This document shows, piece after piece, positions 1 to 11,000 of a stretch of DNA of 64,000 bases. The stretch's first letter is position 1. Each line of letters starts with the position of its first letter. The notes beneath the pieces are model-generated. The model saw nothing but the letters and a program-made list of their open reading frames with translations, was not told the origin of the DNA and made no database searches. Origin of the DNA: Blasia pusilla (taxonomy: Eukaryota; Marchantiophyta; Marchantiopsida; Blasiales); assembly GCA_050084515.1 (NCBI GenBank), contig CM114272.1, positions 27,094,001 to 27,158,000 on the forward strand, in the 5' to 3' direction. The position numbers and the translations under genes were made by a program.

Positions 1-76
1 AGACCTATTTATCTACAGAAAAAATTAAAGAAATTATCAAAAAGAACGATTGGATATATGTGTCAGACGTAGCTAC

Positions 77-2017
77 CTATGTAAGAGGGCATGGTGGAAT
101 GTGTCCTTCTTCCCAGGCCCAAGATCAAGAGAGATCTGTCTGGAGCTGATAGGCACCACACCTGCATATTTCCAATTACCAGTTCTCCAAGCTTCTTCAA
201 ACTGCAAAACATACATCCAAAATAGCAACAATTTGCATCAAATGATGAAAAGTGAATACTTTCATAGAGACCCATGGCCAACAGTATGGATCATCCCTTG
301 GTAAGCTGCAAGCATGCCTTTTTACTTGTTCCCCCACTATTGTGTTAGATAAATATGTTTTAGATAAACGTTCCATGCTTAATAATGTCTCTTAAGAGAA
401 CCAACTGACCAGGCTTACTGATGTCTCATCCCCATTGACACACATCACACATACTAGACTTCTACCGACACCCTGGAAATATTTCTGAAGGATTACAGTG
501 TAAAGTGACTCCACCAGCAATATGGTAGAATATTTTATCTGTAGCCAGATGGCCCCCGACTTGTATAGTACTATATAGTCTGGGGCTCCAATGCAATCAG
601 CCTATAGGGTTTCATAACCTTCATAAGTAGCTCTGATACAACGTCATTTATCCCTTTTGGTTCCAACATATTGGAACTTCCTGCAAACTTCTAGTTTTGT
701 AGTTCTCTATAGACATCCAAAAAATATTTGTTGCTATAATATGTTCAAACTAGTAACATGAAATTAATATCTAGTTTAGTCATGCCCTCACACTAGTTAG
801 TTGGATACTAACTTAGTAAGCTGAACACAACTTAGAGCTCTTCTATCTTTCCAGGGTAATCTAGAATTAGGGTCAGCAACCATCATGTACTTAGGGTCTG
901 GATCTGTTCGAGAAGATCTTAGGGTCAGAAATGCTCTCCCTCATGTATATATTGTCTCTGGTAAGAGTCTGAGGTAATTCTAATAGTGCAAAGCTTCTGG
1001 TGGGGACTCCTGAGGCTGGCCCTTTAGGTCTTGTAACAAGTCAAACCCATTGGAACATGGGATATACCCATGGGCACAATGATGGAATCTGGCATACAAA
1101 ACTTGTGATACAAGCGAAAAAAAACTGGAGTTGGTATGCCTCAACACGGAAGTGCTCCTTCCAGTCATTAGCACTTCACAGGGAGGATAAAGTGAATAAT
1201 TCAACTTCTTGGGGCCTTTCGTTTCCAGTTAGTAAAGTGGCATTCCAATCCAGCATAGTATCTCCGTATAACAAGTGCTTGTGGCAATCAAGTAAGGATT
1301 CAAACCTGTATTTCTTTGAACTCTGGATCCAGTCCAAGATCATTTTCTTGCTGAGAGATGCCACAAGAGTACATGTCCAGGACATGCGAGCAACCTTTCT
1401 GCTGCAAGGTTCTCATAAGACCTTTATGAAGTGGCCACTTTTGCAGTACTTTCCCACCACGAGCCACTGGTTCTTGGACCCTTTGCACACCACCAACCCC
1501 TGCTGCTTGGCCTGTTGCTTGTACAGGTTTGCAATTGCGCAACAAAAGATCGTAGTTCTCCAATGCCTTACTCCAATTACCTTCATGCTCATACCTCAGG
1601 AGCTGCGAGATTACCTTCAGACATTAAGATGATGATAATCTCAGTTTCAATCATTGCTCAGTAAGATCTTGTCTCAGTTTGAATTGTTTCATTTCTGGAG
1701 AAGCTTGAACAGTAATTTCTTTCTATCCTTTATTATCTTTCTTGGATCAAGATAAAAAGTTGCATTCGAATAGCAATCATTTCACTTGACGTAACACCAG
1801 TCTGTCTCTGCCTCCACACAAAAACGAGTTCTCTGGCAAATCTACATATCCTGATCTGAATTTGGTAAGCATTCATGCATTTGTTATATGTCATCTACTA
1901 CGTCCACTGGCATGGATATCAGAAGAGTACCTTGTGGGAGCGCACAACACCATAGACACCATCTGGTTCATTTATTCTTGTGTACACTCTCAAAAGTAAC
2001 TCCAGGTGTAACGGTAG
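77..2017 (-). CDS. ATM: ATM exons 51-53: FAT domain, continuing past the window edge
   Basis: Exons 1931-2017 ([20 protein letters not shown]), 1306-1614 ([15 protein letters not shown], then a Q/G/V linker and [20 protein letters not shown]) and 77-201 ([14 protein letters not shown]). Exon 53 ends with two bases at CAT AG followed by donor GTAGCT. The next exon is not resolved: an acceptor-like AG occurs within the first few bases of the window on this strand, but too little sequence remains to tell. The order RINEPD - EHEGNW - LQQ.GC.HVL - EAAWR.G.W is that of the plant ATM FAT domain. Confidence 0.88.
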
Positions 2018-5000
2018 CTGTTCGGATGAAAACTCGATGTCAAGAATTCTTGTATCTTAGACCAATGAAAGAGATAAGTCTGGTCCAAACTAAGTGACAC
2101 AGAATGAATAAACTGATTTAGGTTCAGGACACAATGTTTCCAAAGTCCAGCAAGGAGAATAATATTAAATAAAGTCACCACTGGGACCCAAAAGGCTCAT
2201 GGGAATTCAGTTTGCAAATTGAGAAACAATTCAGCAGGAAAAACTGAAAAAACAAGACCCAGGAGATGTTCTCTAACTTTCACACACCCGTCAAAGAATT
2301 TAGCAATCTGAAACTGGTTCTTGCAAGCCATGAAATCAGTTACTGCGAGGGTAGGGTCGTGGTAGACATCAGGGAACTCTAGTCTGATCTCATCATCGTA
2401 ATTGTAATCGAAAAGATAATGCTACTCATCAACCAGAATCCCTGAGCTATAATGTGTTGTAAGAACAGAGTAACTTGGAGCTTACTATAGTGAATAGTAA
2501 CTTATGGAATTACTGCAGTAACTTAGTTGTTACCATAGATTTACCTCAGTAATTCTGTGAATCACTATAGGCGATAGGCTACAACCCTAACACCTATAAC
2601 TTCATCATTTGGCTGTATATAACCCTTTGTGGGAGGAGCTGATTAAGCAGCACTGAGTGTGCTTCGCTTACCTGAGTGCAATGCTCTTCTGAACTGTGCT
2701 TCTGCTTACAGACTGAGTGGTCTGCTGACATGAGGGGTTCAGTGAGTCCCGTGAAGCAAGGTGTCTAGTAGTACTAACCTGAATGGTTGGTATTGAGATG
2801 TCTACCACTACTAACCTGAGTGGTGCTTGTTGCACTAAATGTGCTTGTGAATGCTAGGTAGTCTAGTGGTACAGGTTGTCTAGTACTTTCCTCTACAATC
2901 TAACCTGAGTGGTTGTTATTCCACTACATGTCCTTGTGAGAGCTGGATGTAGAGAATCTCTGACACTATAAAATAGCTTTTGGTGCTTATCCCAGGTAAT
3001 AGAGATATAATTGTTGGATGAAACTAGTTCTGATACTGCACAAGATGACAGGTCTAATGGTCTAACTTCTTTACAGAAATTGTGGGTCATCCTTAGGTTT
3101 ATTGGTTTGCAGATACCTGGTTGGACTTCCTCGAAGGGGAACAGGTCTGGTAAATCCCTGTCCAGACCTCGCCTTGGATTGGTGGGCATGCCCAAGTTCG
3201 AATGACAAGGCTGGCATTCCAATTTTGAATAATGTGGTATATAATTGGAAATCTTGGAAGGGATTGTGCCCTTTCAATTTCAAAATTTCCTCCAGAAGCA
3301 GGCTGGGATGTAATTGTTAGCTGATGTCCTGACCAAACCTATATCACAGGACAAACACAGAAAGTGTACATCTATGATGGGCATTACTTGAAACTCTCAT
3401 TAAGTGGGAATGATGAAACTTGTTAATATCTAGTTTGGTCATGCCCTAAAAGTTGTTAATCCCATACTTAACTTAGGTAGCTGGCGACAACTTACAGCTC
3501 CTCTATCTTTTTAGGGTAATCTCGAATTAGGGCTAGCCACCATCACGTATTTAGGGTGTGGATCTGTTCAAGAAGATCGAAGGGTCAGAAATGATCACCC
3601 TCAGGTATATATTGTCTCTACGTAGAGTCAGAAGATAATTCTACAGTATGCACAGCTTTTGGTGATGACTCCAGAGGCTCTTGGTGTGTCGTACAGCAGT
3701 GGCCCTGCTGCAGAGTGATCCGAGAGAAGGAAGAGGAGATTGAGACGAAGTTCTGTGCTTACTAGAGCCTCACTGGAAGGCAGGTCATTTTGTCTAGATG
3801 GCTGATGGAGATTGTTTGTGCTCAGTGATGTGAGCGATGTGTGATCTTTGAGCTAGTGGCATCCAAAGATCTGTGTTGTGAGTGCAAGGTGTGACTGTGT
3901 AGAATCCTCCTTAGTATCTGATAGATAACAAGGAGAGTCACATCATGGTAGGGCTCTAATTTGACAAGTGAGTAAGAAACTGATTTTACTGATTGTATAC
4001 AATCTGAAATCATGGATGGTTTAGCTGGTGCTAGTTCTGACTTTGTAGAAGGAGATACTTCTTCTGGTCGATCATTTTCTCATGGTCCAGAACTCACCAC
4101 CACAGCTATGGAAAACTTTATGAATGGATGTGTTGATACCTTTGTCCTTCCCATCCACAATTACCCTATGGGGAGGTCTTCAAGGAAGAACTTGTCGCCT
4201 CTTCTTTCTAATTCCTCAATGGTGGGTGGGTCCTTGCATTGTGAGCGCTCGCACTCACTGTAGTCATGGTGCGAGAAACCAACAATAAAAGGAAAGTACA
4301 TTAGGCTTATCATATAATTGTCTACACATCCTTGTCTATTCCAACAATAGGCTTCCAGCCTCCATATCCTTTCTCATACCTCATCAGCACTGGAGAAGTC
4401 AGGAGGACCAAGAGTGATACTCCTGAATGTTTCCTTGCACCAGTGTTCCACATACAATACAGAAGTGAAATAAGCCCCGCTTTGCTGCACAAGTAGATCA
4501 TAAATCAAAAAAAGGATACACAACAGGCCAACATAAATTGAAAGTTAGATGTTTGATAACAATAAGTAAATATGTACAAATCAAGCTATTTCATAAGAAG
4601 CTACATGTTGTAAGACACAATATGCACAAAATGATCAAGAAACCTACTTGAGCAGATCTTGCTGTTATAAGATAATCAATGTGCAGCCAGTAAACCTACA
4701 CACACAAGAAAGCAAAAATGAAATTCAGTCTATCTGCCACCTGCCAATAAGAAAGATAAATAGCAGGAGACAGTCTGAATGTGTTTGTATCTCACATAAA
4801 TCAACTTATGGAGAATCGATTCAAGAATACGTACCTTGTTCCAAGACGCAGGGCCCTCATTCACATCTGCTCCAACAATTGTATCAATAGCTATGGCATT
4901 CTGAGGATCTGACGAACTTTTCCGCTTGGATCTACTTCCTCCATTGGCTCCCAACTTGTCCATCTGGTGAGAATTACATACTTATTATACTTGACTGGCA

Positions 5001-8000
5001 TGGTAGCGATCAAGAAAAAGTGATCATTGTAAAGGAATGAGAAATATTCTTCAAGATACTCAAATGAATTCTGAAATGAGATGGAAACAGCTTTATGTTG
5101 CTTAGTCCTGGATGACTAGTACCACAGGCAATCTTCCTTCACATATTTCCAACTAATGAATAAAACAAGACCATGGCACTTCAGGGGATTCCCAATCCAA
5201 TGGATTATCTCTAGGCGAAAGCTTTGGGGTCCATCAGTCCTGAATCTCCTCTGTAGTTCTTAAAAGCTAAACACTTAACTACTCATCCTGAGAGAATTGC
5301 TCTTCTATCAGACAGTTACCCTTCTTGGCTGCGTAATATTTTCAGTAGTACCCTGTGATCCTTCCGCACACATTAGATCTAACAGTTATCATCTGTCAAC
5401 ATCAGCCACCAATAATCAACACCGACTTCTGATAATACCTTTAAGTTTTCTCTCCTTTTTGAGGCTCCAGTCATCCTTTTCAATCCAGCCTCAATATAAC
5501 ATTGGCGAAGATTGTTCAACACATTCAGAAAAAGCTGCACAGATCGAGTGCTTTGATTGGTGTTGTTCAGCACATGCTCTTCAACCTGCACAAACAATGA
5601 GTGAGGTATTGAACACACCCATACTCCTCACCGTGACTACTACAGTAGGCAGAATTGTTTGTAAGACCCGCAATGTAAGAATGTCAGTGTGAAACTAGAC
5701 ATTGTGTAATGACTAGTATAAATCTGATAAAGCATTCATACAGGCCAGTGGAAGGTGATCCCTGAAAGGGGACGTCTCCTGAATCAGTGACTGTTCGGTG
5801 AGGCTTGTGTGGATGCTCCACTCCTGGATTAGTATTGAGCTCCAGCGGATTGAGTTCTGTGACCCCGTTCTGGTTCGCAAACCATGGTGGATTCGTTCCG
5901 GTGAGGCTTGGTAGTCTTTTGACGGACCATTTGAAAGGGGGGGTGTTGTCAACGAACCTGACATGTCTCGTAGACAAGAGTAACGTGACGCAGGAATATT
6001 TCCTGTGAATGTGCATCACAAGAGTTCTTGTAGACCAGCATGATAATGTGTTAAATGCATGTCAACCTGCTCACGAATTTCCAACATGGTATCAGAGCCC
6101 GTTCGCACGAGGTGCAATTCTGACGGGCTTAGGATCGCCCTCAATGCATCTGAAGTCCTCTGAGTGAGCAGTCAAGGATTGGGGTCAAGAAAGTGCAGTG
6201 CAATACGTGCCTGACTTCACGGAACGCAGCGAGAAGTCCTGCTTCCGTCCCAGTGGTCAAGAACTACGAACTTGCGTATTCAAGTAATCTTTGAATACGA
6301 AGTTCCTCTTGCGTATTCACGTAACTTTTGCGTATTCACGTAACTTCTGCACTGAAGTCTGAATACGAATTTCCTCCCGCGTGAAGCAGTCCTGCCCAAC
6401 CCAATTGGAAATTGCGGTGTTGGTAACGAGACACTTTGGTGAGAAATTCCAGCAATTGGGTTTTTATACGAAGCCCGGCCTTGTACACAGGCAAAATTGT
6501 TGAGAATTTGGAACACTTGGACCTTAAATTAGAAGCGTCTTTGTGCTGACGGGAGTCATCTGGACTGGAGGCGATTTGATCTTCTGGGTCAGGATGCCTC
6601 GATACGTTGATGTCAGGAGGGACAGCACCAAATTCAACGGCACCCACTTTGCGCAGTGGAAACATCGGGTCAAATTGGACCTGATGGCCGATCAGAACTG
6701 GGCAATTGTTGAAGGAACTCTCCCACGACCTGTTACGCCTCCATCCACCCCTGGAGGCACGCCGGGCATCAATAACGCTGGTTTGGCTTGGGATGTCAAG
6801 AATGTTCAAGCTTTGTCCTTAATCTGCAATAGTCTTGAAGTGGAATTGGTGACGAATATAACAGGCTTCTACAAGGCAAGCGAAGCTTAGGTACACCTGT
6901 GTACTATGTTCCAGGCACGAGACCATGTGTCTCGTATGCACCTGAAGGACCGGATGTCCAGCCTCAAGATGAGGGAAGGTGACAGTGTACAAAAGCACGT
7001 ACAGGTCCTGAAGGGCATCATCCACCAACTTGCTGCAGGAGGCTATGTTGTGGATGATGAGGATGCTGTGCTTGCATTGATGAAAAGCATGCCGGAGAGT
7101 TACAGACCGTTAGTGTCCTCTCTGCGTAGCCATGCGAACCTGACCCTCCAGGTTCTCGTCAATTTTTTACTTCAAGAAGAGATTTTGCAGAATCCTGTCA
7201 AGGGGGTTGATTCGTCATCAACAGCCCTTACGGCGACAACTTCAACATCTGGTCCAACACTTGACCAGATACGAAACGAAGTTGCTGTTCTCTTGGATAA
7301 GAGACTTGGGAAGTCTCATACAGGTCCCCATAAGGTAGGATCTGTTCAAGGAAGTGGAAAGCAGAAGTCTTCCAAGAACCCCAAGCGAAGACTTACCTGT
7401 TTCTATTGTGGCAAGGTGGGCCACATGGCCAAGGACTGCCGAAAGAAACTCCAAGATGGGGCAAGTACCAGCAACTCAAACTATGATGAGCGCAGAGCAC
7501 TTGTCATAATTCTCACGTGCTGTGGAAAATCAGACAGTACTTGGTATGTGGACACAGGAACTACAGCTCATATGGCTTTTGATAAGACCACGTTCAGAGA
7601 CTACAATGAAGTCTCAAATGGACAGTTTGTGTTCAACGGTGATCATAGTCACCAGAAAGTTGCTGGTAGAGGAAATGTGGAGGTGATTCTTCTTGATGGA
7701 AGAAGAATCATGATCAAAGATGTTCTACATGTACTAGGTCTGATGAAGAACCTTTTCTCTGTGTCAAGACACGACCTGTCTGGAGGCAGTCTGGCACTTC
7801 AAGACGGTGCGTGCTTCATCAGACATAAGCAAGGTGATATACTTGCAAGGTGCGTGCTGAAGAACAATCTGCATATGTTGGGGCATTCTGCCCCTGGCCC
7901 CCGATCAGATACGGCACTGACAACGTCTTCCAGAGTAAGTGCCGATACCTGGCACAGGAGGCTTGGCCACATTAATTTCAAAAGGATGCAACTGTTGAAG

Positions 8001-11000
8001 TCCATGTCAACTGGACTTGGGACTCAGAAACTTGATGAAGAGATCTTTTGGCCTTCCTGTGTGTTTGGCAAACAAACTAGGGTCAAGTTTCCCAGGGTAG
8101 CGGCTTCTCGGGCAGATGAAGTCCTAGAGCTAGTGCACTCAGATATTGCTGGAAAGATGAGGAATCCAACCAAGTCTGGTTATTTGTATTATATAACCTT
8201 CATTGATGACTGGTCAAGATATACTGTTGTTTATCTCCTAAGACACAAGTCGGAAGCTTTTGAAAGATTTGAACAGTATAAAGGAATGGCAGAAGCACTT
8301 CACTCCAGGAGAATACGGACTCTCAGAACTGATAAGTGGGGAGAGTATAAATCCGGGGAGTTCGCTGCCTACTGCATGCACCACAATATTCTGAGACAGT
8401 ACACAGTCCATGATACTCCACAACAGAATGGGGTAGCAGAGCGTAAGAACAGAACCTTGAGGGAGGCTGTTCTGTCCATGTTGCACCACTCTGGACTTGC
8501 CAAAATCTACTGGGGAGAAGCTCTGTTAACTGCTAATTACTTACAGAACAGAGCTCCTACCAAAACGGTTGGGGAGGCTAAAACCCCTGCGAACTATGGA
8601 CAAGCAGGAAGCCTGATCTTAGTCACCAGCACAATTCGGGTGCACTGCCTATGCTAGAGTCCACGAGAAAGCTTGACTTCAAGTCACAGGAGTGCATACT
8701 CCTCGGCTATGGAGAAGAAGTCAAGGCAAATAGACTTGAAAGAAAAAGGGATAAGAGGATTATCCTTGAGAGGGATGTCACCTTCAATGAGAAGGATGAT
8801 TCCGTAGCCACTTACGGAGTTGCAAGTTCTTCATCCGACGATGAAAGAATTGATGACTCCCCTCTGGTGCCCTTCATTAACACACAAAAGAAGAAGGCTG
8901 CTACACATGCAGCTGTGGCAGCACTCCCAGCAAGTGGGAGTTATGGATCAAATAGTCAAACTCCCAGCATCACGGGTCCGGTGTCTATAGCGCCAGGATC
9001 CAGTTCCGGTGGGCTAGTGGGAGCTCAAGTTGTAAACACAACTACTCCACTGAAGACTTACCAAAGGAAGAAAGGGAGAATTCCTAAGCATGACAATCAG
9101 GGGGAAGGCAACCCCATACATGCTCAGGATGCACTTACACCAAACCCAGCATCTGAACCGCGTAGAAGTGGTAGAAGAAGAACAAAAGTTCTTCTGTACG
9201 ATGCTGCAAAAGGGAGACATGTCCCACACTACCAAGCCATGTTTATTGATGACTGTGGGAATCTTGCCGATCCTCAGACATTGGAAGCAGCCATGTCAGG
9301 GCAAGATGCACACAAGTGGGCAGAGGCAATTCAGAGTGAGCTGAGATCACTCGAAAAGAATAAGACATGGACTTTTAGTGATCTTCCAAAAGGGAAGAAG
9401 CCGGTAAATGTAAGTAGATCTTTAAGACCAAATTCAATGCAGATGGCACTGTTCAGAGGTATAAGGTGAGGCTCGTCGCAAAGGGTTACTCACAAGTGTA
9501 TGGTATTGATTACACCGATACCTTCTCACCAGTAGTCAGGATCACATCCATCAGAGCAATACTGGCTCTTGCTGCTCAATTTGACCTCTTGGTCGAGCAA
9601 ATGGATGTGAAGACAGCTTTCCTGCACGGTGTGCTTCAGGAGGAAGTATACTCAGAGATGCCAGAAGGATTGATTGATCCCAAGCATCCAAACAGAGTCT
9701 GCAAATTGAACAAAGCCTTGTACGGATTGAAACAAGCTTCCAGACTCTGGCTTCAAAGGATTGATTCTATCTCTTTGAGATTGCATTCAAGGCAACAACT
9801 GCTGATCAGAATTTGTATTTCATCAGATCCAAAGCGCAGTATGTGATATTGGCTCTATATGTTGATGATACTGTCATTGTCAGCAATGATCAGAATGCCC
9901 TCTACAGGGTAAAGGGTTTGTTGAGTCAAGAATTCGGAATGACAGACCTGGGAGAGATCAAGCAGTGCCTGGGATTCTCATTGATCCGAGAAGATATATC
10001 TCTGAGGTCTTGAAGAAGTTTCGGATGGAGGATTGCAAGCCAATCTCCACTCCAATGGAGACTGGAAGGAAACTAACTCAAGAGGACTGACCTGAAACTG
10101 ATGATGACAAGGCTGAAATGGCTAATGTGCCATATCAGAGTGCAGTAGGGAGCCTTATGTGGGCCATGATCTGCACCAGACCTGACTTGTCATATGCAGT
10201 TGGCAATGTTGCCCGATATATGCACCATCCTGGACTTGAGCACTGGAAGGCTGTTAAAAGGATTATGCGGTATCTAAAACGAACATTGAACAGATCTATT
10301 ATGTATCAGAAATCTGCAAATTTTGATGATCTTGTCAAATACTCTGATGCTGATTGGGCAGGAGATTTTGATTCAAGAAGATCGACTTCAGGAAATTGTT
10401 TTCTGTTAAGTAATGGCTGTCTTAGCTGGAACTCTAAGCTGCAGATAAGTGTCGCTTTATCGAGCACTGAAGCTGAGTACGCAGTGTTGAAATTGCAACT
10501 GTAAGTGTTGAAATTTGTTAATATCTAGTTTAGTCATGCTCTAAAAATAGTTAGTCAAATACTAACTTAGTTGGATACTAATTTACTTAGCTAGAGATAA
10601 CTTAGTGTTCCTCTATCTTTTTAGGGTAACCTTGAATTAGGGCAATTCTCGAGTTAGGGTTAGCCACCATCTGTTATTTAGGGTATGGATCTGTTCAAGA
10701 AGATCTAAGGGCCAGAAGTGCTCACCCTGATGTATATAATGTCTCTGTTTAGAGAGCAGAAGTCAATTCTACAGCATGCACAGTTTTGGTGAGGACTCCT
10801 GAGGCTCTTGGTCCTGCTGCAGAGTGATCAGAGAGTAGGAAGAGGAGATTGAGACTAATTGCTGTGCTTGCTAGAGCCTCACTGGAAGGCAGGTTGTTTT
10901 GTCTAGTATGCTGATGGAGATTGTTTGTGCTCAATGGTGAGCCATGTCTGATCTCTGAGCTGGTGACATGTGAGGACCTGTAGTGTGAGTGCAAGGTGTG

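Noticed and set aside
1000-1632. Plus-strand ORF of 210 codons
   Set aside because: It lies antisense to ATM exon 52 (1306-1614) and has no recognisable motif. The minus-strand reading is the ATM FAT domain.
4012-4263. Start of an independent gag gene
   Set aside because: Similarity to the copia-A gag region stops at TTCTCA (4082), the LTR end. The ORF beyond that is unrelated flank.
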